Source: Fusobacterium sp. (GTDB lineage: Bacteria > Fusobacteriota > Fusobacteriia > Fusobacteriales > Fusobacteriaceae). Taken from it: DNA of 34,812 nt. Below are positions 15,578 through 24,661 of this stretch, piece after piece (within the stretch, counting starts at the first letter, position 1; each line of letters opens with the position of its first letter). The notes below the pieces were generated by a model. It made no database searches. It saw only the letters and a program-made list of their open reading frames with translations, and was not told the origin of the DNA. The stretch lies in NCBI RefSeq assembly GCF_029258315.1, contig NZ_JARHZE010000019.1:1-34812 (forward strand), read 5' to 3'. Made by a program: the position numbers and the translations under genes.

Positions 15578-16684
15578 ATGAATTCACTAGACGAATTAAA
15601 GATAAAAAGATTTAAGATAATTGAGCCTTTTTTGAAAAAAGAAAAAAAATTAAAAGATATTGAAAACGAAACTGGAATTTCTTACGCAACTCTTAAAAGA
15701 TGGACTAAATCTTATAAAGAAAATGGCTTATTTGGTTTAGAAAAAAAAGAACGTGAAGATAAAAACTCTTTCAAAGTCATAGATCAAGAGGGAATTTCAA
15801 TAATAAAAGATCTTTGTTCTAAAGAGAATGAATCAAATATTTCAAAACTATATGAAAGTTGTAAGAATACTTTAAAAGAAAAAGATTATAATATAAGTTA
15901 TCCAACTTTTTATAGAATTTTAAATAATTTAGATGGATTCTTTAAAAAATCTGTATCTTTTCATTTAAATAAAATAAAAAAATCCAATGAAATTTTCTCA
16001 GTTATCGAAATGCCTATCTCTATATTTGTTCAATCTACTAAAGTAGTTGTTCCATCTGTATTATTGCTATTCGATTTATCTGATTTAAAAATTATTCATT
16101 ATTCTTTAAATACAGATCCAACTAATATTTATTCTATTCTTGGATTTATTAAAGAGGCATTATTGAAATTATCTATATTAGAAAATAAATTGATAAAACC
16201 AAAGGAGATTCTTATAGATTCAGAAAATAATACAATAAGTAAATCTATCTCAAAAGAGATATTCAATAAAACTAATATTAAAATTTCTAACTATACATCT
16301 TATGATGAGGAGATTAAAAAATTTGCCACTCTTTTAAATGAAGATTTAAATAAAAACTTTTTTGATAAAGATAAAATTTTCTTAAAAAAAGATGTCGAAG
16401 ATTTTTTAAATCCATATATATATCTAGACAATCAAGATTATAATTTTGAACTTGAATTTAATCTTATAAAAAATTGTGAGTTTTCAAAAGAATTTGATGT
16501 CTTATTACAAAGTACAACTAGAAAAATTTCAGCTTCTAGTTTTAGATTTAAAAACATTATATTTAAATCAAACATTCTAAAATCTCTAGAGGGACAAGAA
16601 GTAGAATTAAAGTTCAACCCCCTAGATCAGAAAAAAATTTATATTTTCTTTAAAAATCAATTTTATGATTTAATAACAACTTAA
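15578..16684 (+). CDS. Mu-transposase-like protein with degenerate catalytic core
   Basis: A 368-aa protein with the domain order of Mu-type DDE transposases. It has an HTH at about 24-54 (KLKDIENETGISYATLKRW), a second helical HTH-like segment at about 85-118, an RNase-H/integrase-like core at about 138-255 and a C-terminal Mu-type beta-barrel at about 305-362 (RKISASSFRFKNIIF, then LEGQEVELKFNPLDQKKIYIFF). By my hand alignment the triad is not intact: the first Asp position is Glu144 (SVIEMP), the second is kept as Asp214 (ILIDSEN), and the final Glu aligns with Lys247 (EEIKKFATLL). No inverted termini, target duplication or partner ATPase gene was seen. It sits between ptsG-crr and ptsHI, so a DNA-binding role is plausible but inferred. 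The ATG at 15578 follows GGGAG. Confidence 0.75.
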   Translation: MNSLDELKIKRFKIIEPFLKKEKKLKDIENETGISYATLKRWTKSYKENGLFGLEKKEREDKNSFKVIDQEGISIIKDLCSKENESNISKLYESCKNTLKEKDYNISYPTFYRILNNLDGFFKKSVSFHLNKIKKSNEIFSVIEMPISIFVQSTKVVVPSVLLLFDLSDLKIIHYSLNTDPTNIYSILGFIKEALLKLSILENKLIKPKEILIDSENNTISKSISKEIFNKTNIKISNYTSYDEEIKKFATLLNEDLNKNFFDKDKIFLKKDVEDFLNPYIYLDNQDYNFELEFNLIKNCEFSKEFDVLLQSTTRKISASSFRFKNIIFKSNILKSLEGQEVELKFNPLDQKKIYIFFKNQFYDLITT

Positions 16685-16808
16685 TCACTAAAGAAATATA
16701 GTCAAAATTAAAAATTTAATCAATACACAAAAATCTTAAAAAGTCAATCTTATTTTAATACTATTTGTATTTTTTATATTTATTTTGTTAAATAAAGATG
16801 TTTTTTTA

Positions 16809-16848
16809 TTGACAATTTTTATTTTATAATATACTATGTTCATAGTAC
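16809..16848 (+). promoter_or_regulatory. ptsH promoter with palindrome
   Basis: The -35 is TTGACA (16809-16814), followed by TATACT at 15 nt or TACTAT at 17 nt (16832-16837). TACTATG-TT-CATAGTA (16832-16847) is a perfect palindrome that starts in the -10 and covers the predicted start. GTTCATAGTA (16838-16847) is nearly repeated as GTTCATTGTA at 16861-16870. The interval 16685-16808 holds no gene or terminator that I can identify. Confidence 0.55.
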
Positions 16849-16905
16849 AGTTTTTATTTTGTTCATTGTAAATATAGAATATTTATTTATATCTGGAGGT
16901 TAAAT

Positions 16906-17169
16906 ATGTTATCTAAAACTGTTGTAATTACAAACGAAACTGGGCTTCACACTAGACCTGGAAATGAATTTGTTGGACTAGCTAAAACTTTTAAATCAGT
17001 TATTGAGGTTGAAAATTCTGAAGGGAAAAAAGTTAAGGGAACATCTCTTTTAAAACTTCTTTCTTTAGGTATAAAAAAAGGAACTCAAGTTACTGTCTAT
17101 GCTACTGGAGAAGATGAACAAGAGGCTGTTGATAAACTAGCTGATTTTCTTGTTAATTTAAAAGATTAA
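16906..17169 (+). CDS. ptsH: Phosphocarrier protein HPr
   Basis: Cytosolic HPr, 87 aa, which relays phosphate from enzyme I to the IIA domains. The active His15 is in ETGLHTRPG. Ser47 in GTSLLKLLSLG aligns with the regulatory Ser46 of other HPr proteins, but this segment resembles the enteric KSLFKL form as much as the Firmicute HprK target, so Ser phosphorylation is not established. TGGAGG precedes the ATG. A weak terminator-like hairpin separates it from ptsI, which would allow HPr to be made in excess of enzyme I. Confidence 0.96.
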   Translation: MLSKTVVITNETGLHTRPGNEFVGLAKTFKSVIEVENSEGKKVKGTSLLKLLSLGIKKGTQVTVYATGEDEQEAVDKLADFLVNLKD

Positions 17170-17189
17170 TAGGTTCTTAAGCTTTTGGG

Positions 17190-17218
17190 ATGAGAAGGTT
17201 ATTTCTCTCTCATTTTTT
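17190..17218 (+). terminator. Weak terminator-like hairpin between ptsH and ptsI
   Basis: ATGAGA (17190-17195) pairs with TCTCAT (17208-17213), with additional internal pairing, followed by six T. The stem is short, so partial read-through is likely. No second promoter was found between the genes. Confidence 0.45.
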
Positions 17219-17272
17219 AAAAATAATAAATAAAAGTTTCAATCAAACTATAAGGAAAGAAGGTATTATTAA

Positions 17273-19003
17273 ATGAGTAAAATTATTAACGGAATCCCTG
17301 CATCACCTGGAATAGCAATTGGAAAAGTTTTTCTATATAAAGAAAATGAAATTGTTATCAATAAAGATAATATTGAAGATGTTGAAGCTGAAAAAGATAG
17401 ACTTCTTGCTGGAAGAAATGCTTCTAAAGAACAATTATTAATAATAAGAGAAAAAACTGCAAAAAAACTTGGAGAAGATAAGGCAAGTATTTTTGATGGA
17501 CATATCACTTTATTGGAAGATGAAGATTTATTTGATGAAGTTGTAGAACTTATTGAAGATGATAATATAACTGCTGAAAATGCTCTTGAGCAAGGTATTC
17601 AAGGATATTGTGAAATGCTTGGTTGCTTAGAAGATCCTTATTTAAGAGAAAGAGCTGCAGACCTTAAAGATATTGGAAAAAGATGGTTATACAATGTTAC
17701 TGGAACTGCTATATTAGATCTTTCAAATTTACCAAAAGATTCTATTATCATCACTAAAGATCTTACTCCTTCTGACACTGCTCAATTAGATTTAGAAAAT
17801 GTTCTAGCTTTTGTTACTGAAATCGGAGGAAAAACTGCTCACTCATCTATTATGGCAAGATCTTTAGAAATTCCTGCAGTTGTTGGAACTGGTGAACAAT
17901 ATTCTGATGTAAAATCTGGAGATTGTATCATAGTAGATGCCTTAGAAGGAACTGTAATCTTAGATCCTACTGATGAAGAGATTAAAACTTATACAGAAAA
18001 AAGAAATACTTTCTTAGAAGAAAAAGAATTATTAAAACAATTAAAAGATAAAGATGCTGTATCACTTGATGGTAAAAAAGTTAATACTTGGGCAAATATA
18101 GGATCTCCTAAAGATATTGAAGGAGTTTTAAAAAATGGAGCTCAAGGAATTGGACTTTATAGAACTGAATTTTTATTTATGAATAACGACCGTTTCCCTA
18201 GTGAAGATGAACAGTTTGAAGCATACAAAGCAGTTGCTGAGGCTTTAGAAGGAAAACCTGTTACTATCAGAACTATGGATATCGGAGGAGATAAATCTCT
18301 ACCTTATATGGAACTTCCAAAAGAAGACAATCCTTTCTTAGGATGGAGAGCATTAAGAGTTTGTCTTGACAGACCTGAAATTTTAAAAACTCAATTTAGA
18401 GCTTTATTAAGAGCATCTGCTTTTGGTTATATAAAAATTATGTTACCTATGATCATATCTCTAGCTGAAGTTAGAAAATCTAGAGAATTACTTAAAGAGT
18501 GTATGGAAGAATTAAGAGCTGAGGGAGTAGCTTTTGATGAAAATATTCAACTTGGTATAATGGTTGAAACTCCTGCAGTTGCTTTTAGAGCTAGATCTTT
18601 TGCAAAAGAATGTGATTTCTTCTCAATAGGAACTAACGACTTAACTCAATATACTCTTGCAGTTGATAGAGGAAATGAAAAAATTTCTAAACTTTACAAC
18701 TCATACAACCCTGCTGTTCTTCAAGCTATAAAATGTGCTATTGATGGAGCTCACGCTGAAAATATAACAATTTCTATGTGTGGAGAATTTGCTGGAGATG
18801 AAAATGCTACTGCTGTTTTATTTGGTATGGGACTTGATGCTTTCTCAATGTCAGCTATCTCTGTTCCTAGAATAAAAAGAAATATCCTAGCACTTAATAA
18901 AAAAGATTGTGAAGATTTAGTTGAAAGAGTTTTAGATTGTGCAACAGCTGAAGAGGTTATGGAAGAAATTTCTAAATTTAATTCATCTGTTTATAATAAA
19001 TAA
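17273..19003 (+). CDS. ptsI: PTS enzyme I (PEP-protein phosphotransferase)
   Basis: Cytosolic enzyme I, 576 aa, takes phosphate from PEP and transfers it to HPr. The N-terminal HPr-binding and phosphohistidine domains end in GGKTAHSSIMARSLEIPAVVG, with the active His190. The C-terminal PEP-binding barrel shows GIGLYRTEFLFM, the RTMDIGGDKSLPY segment, GIMVETPAV and the FFSIGTNDLTQYTLAVDRGN signature, with the catalytic Cys in SMCGEFAGD. The length is normal. AAGGAAAG with AAGG precedes the ATG. It is the last gene of the ptsHI unit and ends at a strong terminator. Confidence 0.97.
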   Translation: MSKIINGIPASPGIAIGKVFLYKENEIVINKDNIEDVEAEKDRLLAGRNASKEQLLIIREKTAKKLGEDKASIFDGHITLLEDEDLFDEVVELIEDDNITAENALEQGIQGYCEMLGCLEDPYLRERAADLKDIGKRWLYNVTGTAILDLSNLPKDSIIITKDLTPSDTAQLDLENVLAFVTEIGGKTAHSSIMARSLEIPAVVGTGEQYSDVKSGDCIIVDALEGTVILDPTDEEIKTYTEKRNTFLEEKELLKQLKDKDAVSLDGKKVNTWANIGSPKDIEGVLKNGAQGIGLYRTEFLFMNNDRFPSEDEQFEAYKAVAEALEGKPVTIRTMDIGGDKSLPYMELPKEDNPFLGWRALRVCLDRPEILKTQFRALLRASAFGYIKIMLPMIISLAEVRKSRELLKECMEELRAEGVAFDENIQLGIMVETPAVAFRARSFAKECDFFSIGTNDLTQYTLAVDRGNEKISKLYNSYNPAVLQAIKCAIDGAHAENITISMCGEFAGDENATAVLFGMGLDAFSMSAISVPRIKRNILALNKKDCEDLVERVLDCATAEEVMEEISKFNSSVYNK

Positions 19004-19043
19004 TTAAAAAGTCTATTATATTTTTAATAGTCCAATGATTAAA

Positions 19044-19080
19044 ATGCTAAAAAGATTTTTTCTTTTTGGCATTTTTATTT
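19044..19080 (+). terminator. Terminator of ptsHI
   Basis: A 12-bp stem with one G-T pair (ATGCTAAAAAGA at 19044-19055 with TCTTTTTGGCAT at 19061-19072), a T5 loop and a T-rich tail. The following 145 nt contain nothing I can identify. Confidence 0.88.
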
Positions 19081-19225
19081 TATTAACAAAATAAATTTCT
19101 TTTAATAAAACCTCTGTCTTACTTTTTATTTATAGATTATAACTAATTTTTTTACTCTTTTATAGTCATTAATAAATAATAAGTTTTTATATTTTTTATC
19201 ATAGTATATTTTATAATTTCTTAAT

Positions 19226-19274
19226 AAAAAAAAGCTGACAAACCAATGATAAAAAATCATCAATTTGTAGCAGC
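19226..19274 (-). terminator. Terminator of uvrA
   Basis: On the minus strand a long stem (arms within 19274-19234, about 17 pairs including several G-U and a 2-nt bulge) encloses a T-rich loop and is followed by eight T. Confidence 0.8.
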
Positions 19275-19286
19275 CTCTTTTTTATT

Positions 19287-22115
19287 TTATTTTTTCAGAT
19301 ATTTTTTTAAATATTTTCCTGTATAACTTTTTCTTGATCTTGAAACCTCTTCTGGAGTTCCTGTTTTAACAATAGTTCCCCCTCCACTTCCACCTTCTGG
19401 TCCAATGTCTATAATATAATCTGCTGTCTTTATAACATCTAAGTTATGTTCTATTACAACAACAGTATTTCCTTTATCTACAAGTCTATTTAAAACTTCA
19501 ACCAATTTTTTTACATCATCAAAATGAAGTCCTGTTGTAGGCTCATCCAAAATATATATTGTTTTTCCAGAAGAAACTTTTGAAAGTTCTGTGGCTAATT
19601 TTATCCTTTGAGCCTCTCCACCAGAAAGAGTGGTAGCTGGTTGTCCTAGTTTTATATATCCTAGACCAACATCCACTAAAACTTTTAATTTTCTTTCAAG
19701 AGATGGAATATTTTTGAAAAACTCATAGGCCTCATTTATACTCATATCCAAAACATCAGAAATATTTTTTCCTTTGTAATATACCTCTAATGTTTCCTTA
19801 TTATATCTTTTTCCGTGACAAACATCACACTCAACATAAACATCAGGTAAGAAGTTCATCTCTATTTTTAATATTCCAGCTCCTTGACAAGACTCACATC
19901 TTCCACCTTTCACATTAAAAGAGAATCTTCCCTTTTCATACCCTTTTATCTTAGCGTCCTTTGTCTGTGCAAATATATCTCTTATCTCATCAAAAACCTT
20001 TGTATAAGTTGCTGGATTTGAACGAGGAGTTCTTCCAATAGGAGTTTGATCTATATCGATTACCTTATCTAAATTTTCTATCCCCTCTATTTTTTTATAC
20101 TCTAATGGATATAATTTCCCCTTATTTAATTCATTGAAAAGTACTGGAAATAGAGTTTGATTTATAAGAGTTGATTTTCCACTTCCACTTACTCCAGTTA
20201 CAACTGTCATTACCCCTAAAGGAATTTCTACATCTATATTTTTTAAATTATTCCCTTTAGCTCCATAAAGTTTTAAGCTTTTAATAAACTCTCTTCTTTT
20301 TTCTGGAACCTCTATTTTCTTTTCACCTCTTAGATACTCACCTGTTAAAGAGTCTGGATTATTTTTTATATCCTCTGGTGTTCCATAGGCTATTAAGTTT
20401 CCTCCAAATTCTCCAGCCCCTCTTCCTAAATCTAAAATCCAGTCAGCTTGGTTCATTGTATCCTCATCGTGCTCTACTACAACCAAAGTATTTCCTATAT
20501 CTCTCAATCTATTTAAAGACTCCAAAAGTTTATCATTATCCCTTTGATGTAACCCTATACTTGGCTCGTCAAGTACATATAAAACCCCTGTTAAACCAGA
20601 ACCAATCTGAGTAGCAAGTCTTATTCTTTGACTCTCTCCACCAGATAAAGTTCTTGTTCCTCTGAAAAGTGAAAGATAATCCAATCCTACATTTATCATA
20701 AATTTTAATCTTTCTTTGATCTCTTTTAAAATCTCCTTAGAAATTTTTTCCTGTTTCTCTGTAAGACTTACCCCGTTAAAAAATTCTAAAGACTCAACTA
20801 TACTCATCTGACAAATTTCAATAATATTTTTTCCATTGATAGTGACAGCTAATACCTCATCTTTCAATCTTTTTCCGTGACAATATTTACACTCTTTCTC
20901 TATCATATATTTATTTTCAATCTCTTCTTTTTGAGCCTCTGAAAAACTTTCTTTATATCTTTTTTCCAACCCTTTTATCAATCCGTTAAACTCTCTAAGT
21001 CCGTGGAACGAAAAATCTTTTCCCTCATAATCAAATCTATATTTTTTATCTGTTCCGTGAAAAATTAATTCTAATTGTTTAGCTGGAATATCCTTCATTG
21101 GAATAGTTGTATCTATATCAAAAGTTTTACACATAGCCAAAAACATCTCCCAAGTCCAACCCTTTCTTGTTGAGGCTCCCGGTACATAAAGTCCCCCATC
21201 TTTTATTGAAAGAGTTTTATCCAAGATCAATTTATTTGGATCTATCTCCATACTTTGACCAAGTCCATTACAATGTGGACAAGCTCCATAAGGTGCATTA
21301 AAAGAAAAAAGTCTTGGAGTTAATTCTGGAATACTTATATCTTCGTGATATGGACAAGCATAGTTTTCACTATATAAATAATCTGTATCCTCTGTGTTTA
21401 TTATTATTTTTCCTTGAGAAAGTTCTGTGGCAGTTTCAATAGACTGATTTAATCTCATTTCAAACTCTCTATCATCTTTCTTTAAAACAAGTCTATCTAC
21501 AACAACCTCTATTGTATGTCTTTCATTTTTATCAAGATTGATCTCATCCTCTAAATAAAGTATCTCCCCATCAACTCTAGCTCTCACAAAACCTTTTTTT
21601 ACAAGATTTAAAAATAAATTTTTATGAGTTCCTTTTTTATCCTTTACCACTGGAGATAAAACTATAAGCTTAGCTCTGTCCTCAAATTTTTCTATTATAT
21701 TTTCTACTATCTCTTCTATACTTTTTCTATCTACTTCAGTCCCACATATTGGACAATGCGCCACACCAATATGAGAAAACAAAAGTCTCATATAATCATA
21801 TATCTCTGTTACTGTTCCTACTGTTGATCTAGGATTTTTATTAGTTGTTTTTTGTTCAATGGAAATAGCTGGTGAAAGTCCCTCGATAGAATCCACTTCT
21901 GGTTTTTTCATCTGCCCTATAAATTGACGAGCATAGGCTGAAAGGCTTTCCACATATCTTCTTTGCCCTTCTGAATATATTGTATCAAAGGCAAGAGAAG
22001 ATTTTCCACTTCCACTTACCCCTGTAACAACAACAAATTTATTCTTAGGAATTTCAACATCTATATTTTTTAAGTTATGTTCTCTAGCTCCCTTTATAAT
22101 TAATTTATCTAACAT
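19287..22115 (-). CDS. uvrA: Excinuclease ABC subunit A
   Basis: UvrA is the damage-recognition ATPase of nucleotide excision repair, working with UvrB and UvrC. The 942 aa are full length. Two ABC ATPase modules are present, with Walker [13 protein letters not shown] near residue 33 and [12 protein letters not shown] near 640, and two signature motifs, [13 protein letters not shown] and [13 protein letters not shown]. Zinc-binding cysteines appear as [21 protein letters not shown] and the [16 protein letters not shown] pair. GAGGTG precedes the ATG. It is transcribed alone, divergently from ruvC. Confidence 0.98.
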   Translation of the reverse strand: MLDKLIIKGAREHNLKNIDVEIPKNKFVVVTGVSGSGKSSLAFDTIYSEGQRRYVESLSAYARQFIGQMKKPEVDSIEGLSPAISIEQKTTNKNPRSTVGTVTEIYDYMRLLFSHIGVAHCPICGTEVDRKSIEEIVENIIEKFEDRAKLIVLSPVVKDKKGTHKNLFLNLVKKGFVRARVDGEILYLEDEINLDKNERHTIEVVVDRLVLKKDDREFEMRLNQSIETATELSQGKIIINTEDTDYLYSENYACPYHEDISIPELTPRLFSFNAPYGACPHCNGLGQSMEIDPNKLILDKTLSIKDGGLYVPGASTRKGWTWEMFLAMCKTFDIDTTIPMKDIPAKQLELIFHGTDKKYRFDYEGKDFSFHGLREFNGLIKGLEKRYKESFSEAQKEEIENKYMIEKECKYCHGKRLKDEVLAVTINGKNIIEICQMSIVESLEFFNGVSLTEKQEKISKEILKEIKERLKFMINVGLDYLSLFRGTRTLSGGESQRIRLATQIGSGLTGVLYVLDEPSIGLHQRDNDKLLESLNRLRDIGNTLVVVEHDEDTMNQADWILDLGRGAGEFGGNLIAYGTPEDIKNNPDSLTGEYLRGEKKIEVPEKRREFIKSLKLYGAKGNNLKNIDVEIPLGVMTVVTGVSGSGKSTLINQTLFPVLFNELNKGKLYPLEYKKIEGIENLDKVIDIDQTPIGRTPRSNPATYTKVFDEIRDIFAQTKDAKIKGYEKGRFSFNVKGGRCESCQGAGILKIEMNFLPDVYVECDVCHGKRYNKETLEVYYKGKNISDVLDMSINEAYEFFKNIPSLERKLKVLVDVGLGYIKLGQPATTLSGGEAQRIKLATELSKVSSGKTIYILDEPTTGLHFDDVKKLVEVLNRLVDKGNTVVVIEHNLDVIKTADYIIDIGPEGGSGGGTIVKTGTPEEVSRSRKSYTGKYLKKYLKK

Positions 22116-22201
22116 CTTTTCACCTCATACTTATTTTACTACAAGAATTTATTTTTATCTATAAAAAATTATATATATTCTATATACTTTTATTATTAAT
22201 T

Positions 22202-22229
22202 TTGAATTTAATTTTTTTTATGTTATAAT
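22202..22229 (+). promoter_or_regulatory. Promoter of ruvC
   Basis: TTGAAT (22202-22207), a 16-nt spacer and TGTTATAAT, an extended -10 with TATAAT at 22224-22229. It lies 35 nt before the ATG. The uvrA promoter on the other strand of this gap is not clear. Confidence 0.65.
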
Positions 22230-22263
22230 TTATATATAATTTTTTATATAGATTGGAGATAAA

Positions 22264-22836
22264 ATGAGAATTTTAGGTATAGACCCAGGAACAGCTATCG
22301 TTGGTTATTCAATAGTTGATTATGTTAATTCTAAAATGCAACTTATAGATTATGGTTGTATTTATACAGATAAAAATCTTCCTATGGAAGATAGACTTTT
22401 AATTATTTTTAATGAGCTTGAAGAGATTATAAAAAAATATTCCCCAGAACATATGGCAATAGAGGAACTTTTTTATTTTAAAAATAATAAAACTGTTATC
22501 TCTGTTGGTGAGGCAAGAGGAGTCATTGTACTAGCTGGTAAAAAAAATAATCTTAAAATTTCAGAATATACCCCTCTTCAAGTTAAGATTGGTATAACTG
22601 GATATGGAAAGGCTGAAAAAAAACAAGTTCAGCTTATGGTAAAAACTATTTTAAAACTAAAAGAGATACCAAAACCAGATGATGCTGCTGATGCCATAGC
22701 TATTGCTATCACACACATCAACTCTTTAACAAATTTACAATATATCCCTTCAAACTCTTCAACTCTTTCTACAAAAAATCTTACTAAAACAAAGATGTCA
22801 GCTAAAGAGTTCAGGGAATTAATAATGAATAAATAA
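22264..22836 (+). CDS. ruvC: Holliday junction resolvase RuvC
   Basis: RuvC is the endonuclease that resolves Holliday junctions with RuvAB. Catalytic acids are visible: Asp7 in RILGIDPGTAIVGY, the Glu pair in MAIEELFYFKNNKT and the two Asp in KPDDAADAIAIAITH. The conserved core ends near residue 155, and about 35 residues of Ser/Thr/Lys-rich tail extend the protein to 190 aa, longer than E. coli RuvC (173 aa). TTGGAG precedes the ATG. ruvA and ruvB are not in this window. Confidence 0.96.
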   Translation: MRILGIDPGTAIVGYSIVDYVNSKMQLIDYGCIYTDKNLPMEDRLLIIFNELEEIIKKYSPEHMAIEELFYFKNNKTVISVGEARGVIVLAGKKNNLKISEYTPLQVKIGITGYGKAEKKQVQLMVKTILKLKEIPKPDDAADAIAIAITHINSLTNLQYIPSNSSTLSTKNLTKTKMSAKEFRELIMNK

Positions 22837-22992
22837 TTATAAAAAATAGCGCGATTGTCCTCTGCATTTTTCTTTGTAATTTTTAAAAATCTCTATATTT
22901 AATATTATACTAAAATTTTTCTTACTTTCCTCAAATATTTTTTTAAATTTCTTTATTTTTTAGATCTTAAAATCTATGCTTTCCTAATTAAT

Positions 22993-23032
22993 AAAATAAC
23001 CTTAATGCTAAAACTAACATTAAGGTTATTTT
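22993..23032. terminator. Bidirectional terminator after ruvC
   Basis: A perfect 15-bp stem (AAAATAACCTTAATG with CATTAAGGTTATTTT) around a 10-nt loop serves ruvC and the convergent membrane-protein gene. The stretch 22837-22992 holds nothing I can identify. Confidence 0.85.
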
Positions 23033-23083
23033 AAAAGTTCATTTTATTTTTTACCAATACTATTTGATAAAAGCCTATTACAA

Positions 23084-23509
23084 TTAATAATCATAATAAT
23101 TATCTCTTCTACTATTATCTCCCATACAAGAGAAAAGTAAAACAGCAAAAAGTGCTATTGCCATCATTACCCCAAATGTTATTTGTAGAGCCATTACACA
23201 AATATATATAAAAGCAGCTATTGTTCCATATTTTAAATCTGTTTTTTTATAAGTTTCATATACTACTTTGATAAAAATTCCAACTCCTACTAATATAAGT
23301 CCAATTGATGATATTTTATCTGTAGGTTTAAATTGTCCATAAAAAAAGCCAAAAACAATAAACATTGAACCTATAAATGGTTTTTTTAAATTTTCTTTTG
23401 AAAATATAATAAAATTAAATCTCTTATTATATTCAGAATTTACTTTTTCCTTTAATTTAGGAATATATTTATAACTTAAAAAAATTAATATTAATTCAAT
23501 AATTAACAT
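23084..23509 (-). CDS. Small integral membrane protein, unrecognised
   Basis: A 141-aa protein of unknown function. A hydrophobic N-terminal segment (about 2-17) is followed by a basic loop (KLKEKVNSEYNKRF), then hydrophobic segments at about 46-60, 67-82 and 97-125. A short polar tail, DNSRRDNYYDY, ends the protein. The positive loop after the first helix suggests three or four membrane spans. GGGAGAG precedes the ATG. The gap to the upstream lipoprotein gene is 24 nt, so the two are probably co-transcribed. No family signature was recognised. Confidence 0.6.
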   Translation of the reverse strand: MLIIELILIFLSYKYIPKLKEKVNSEYNKRFNFIIFSKENLKKPFIGSMFIVFGFFYGQFKPTDKISSIGLILVGVGIFIKVVYETYKKTDLKYGTIAAFIYICVMALQITFGVMMAIALFAVLLFSCMGDNSRRDNYYDY

Positions 23510-23533
23510 AAACTCTCCCTTAAATATATTAAT

Positions 23534-24031
23534 TTATTTTTTTCTAATTGTAGAAAGACTAGACCCAGGCATCATAATTTCAACACTATTTTTTCCTACT
23601 ATTAAAGTTACTGATCCAGAATGATTAACTCCATAATTAGCATGCGAATGTGTTGTTCCATCAGACACTACATTTGTAATAAATCCTTTTATATAGTACT
23701 TTGATACTGAATCTGATTTTTCTTTTAAAGTTATAGAACTAATCTCATAATCAAAAACATCTGGAGTTCTCTCTATTTTTTCTTTTATTGAACCATCATT
23801 ATTTCTATATATTCTATCATTTCCTATACAAGTAAATCTAAATTCATTTCCCTTTAAATGTTGTATTGTTATTTCTTTATCATAACCAAAACCTACTTCT
23901 GATTTCTTCTTATGCTCTCTACTATAAGAACCTGGAAGATATTTTTTTACTATACTTTCATCTGATGAGCCACAACTAATAAATAAAGTAGCTAATAAAG
24001 TACAACAAACTAATTTAAAAAACTTTTTCAT
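23534..24031 (-). CDS. Small lipoprotein, unrecognised
   Basis: A 165-aa protein with a lipoprotein-type signal, ATLFISC (Cys20) then GSSDES. The mature part is polar, probably beta-rich and lacks membrane segments. It includes KYLPGSYSREHKKK, a DYEISSITLKEKS segment and THSHANYGVNHSGSVTLIVG with three close histidines. I do not recognise the family. The chain length and beta-rich look would suit a lipocalin-like or DUF-type envelope lipoprotein, but this is speculation. AAAGGTGAG precedes the ATG. It is first of a likely two-gene unit with the membrane protein downstream. Confidence 0.6.
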   Translation of the reverse strand: MKKFFKLVCCTLLATLFISCGSSDESIVKKYLPGSYSREHKKKSEVGFGYDKEITIQHLKGNEFRFTCIGNDRIYRNNDGSIKEKIERTPDVFDYEISSITLKEKSDSVSKYYIKGFITNVVSDGTTHSHANYGVNHSGSVTLIVGKNSVEIMMPGSSLSTIRKK

Positions 24032-24082
24032 AATCTCACCTTTCCATTATCATTTTACTTTTAATAAATTTATATTAAATAA

Positions 24083-24111
24083 ATTATATCATATCCAAAA
24101 TTAAAAAACAA
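24083..24111 (-). promoter_or_regulatory. Promoter of the lipoprotein gene
   Basis: On the minus strand TTGTTT (24111-24106), a 17-nt spacer and TGATATAAT, an extended -10 with TATAAT at 24088-24083. It lies about 52 nt before the ATG. Confidence 0.65.
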
Positions 24112-24340
24112 AGTATTTAGAACCAATTTAAGTGAATCGAAAAATTCTTAAAACTTTGTTTAAAATGGGATATATTTTAGATTAAGAATATAAAATATAA
24201 AAATTTTTAAAATGATAAATTTTATAAAAACAAAAACATTATTCTTTTTTAGTTTTTATTGATATTTAATAATATTATAATAAAATTTAATTAATCAATT
24301 AAGAAAAAATCTAAAAAATAAATATTACGAAGTTAATTTT

Positions 24341-24564
24341 ATGAAAAAATTTTTATTTTTAACAATATATCACTTTTTAAATATTCTAAATATTATATTC
24401 CTATTTAAGGAATGATAATTAGTACTGAATTTACTCATCTTGGAGCAATGGCTCTTTTTGTTTTTATAATATCAATATTATTCTTTAAAGTAAATGATAA
24501 TATGAAATTTTTAATTATAGCAACCATTTGTTTTTCTATAAGATTTATAGTTGCTATTATTTAG
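24341..24564 (+). pseudogene. Overlapping small membrane ORFs, possible gene remnant
   Basis: Two short frames overlap by ATGA. A 24-codon frame begins at 24341 (MKKFLFLTIYHFLNILN) and ends at 24415, where a 50-codon frame begins at 24412 and ends at 24564. The second has two hydrophobic segments separated by KVNDNMKF and ends IRFIVAII. That ending is reminiscent of the PsiE (phosphate-starvation-inducible) family core, but the protein lacks the rest. One frameshift would join the two. Ribosome-binding sites are weak, so a decayed gene is more likely than two functional peptides. The surrounding 24112-24340 and 24565-24615 hold nothing else I can identify. Confidence 0.3.
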
Positions 24565-24615
24565 GCAATAATTTAAACCCTCTAGATAAATTACACAAAT
24601 TTTTTTATACTAATC

Positions 24616-24645
24616 AAAAAAAGAACAGGCAACCTGTTCTTTTTT
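24616..24645. terminator. Bidirectional terminator at the sod 3' end
   Basis: GAACAGG/CCTGTTC around CAA, extended by an A run on the left and a T run on the right, gives a good terminator on both strands. On the minus strand it ends sod. Confidence 0.9.
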
Positions 24646-24661
24646 AGCTTTACTTAATAAT

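Noticed and set aside
15436-16750. Active insertion sequence around the Mu-like gene
   Set aside because: No terminal inverted repeats flanking the gene, no direct target duplications that I can see, no accessory ATPase gene, and a degenerate catalytic triad.
16741-16800. CRISPR or tandem-repeat signal in AT-rich intergenic DNA
   Set aside because: The repetitive look comes from low-complexity A/T runs; no regularly spaced repeat unit exists here or elsewhere in the window.
17006-17060. HPr as a proven HprK target
   Set aside because: Ser47 aligns with Ser46, but enteric HPr has the same serine without HprK, and no hprK is in the window.
19081-19225. Small RNA gene between ptsI and uvrA
   Set aside because: No promoter-terminator pair or stable hairpin apart from the two gene terminators.
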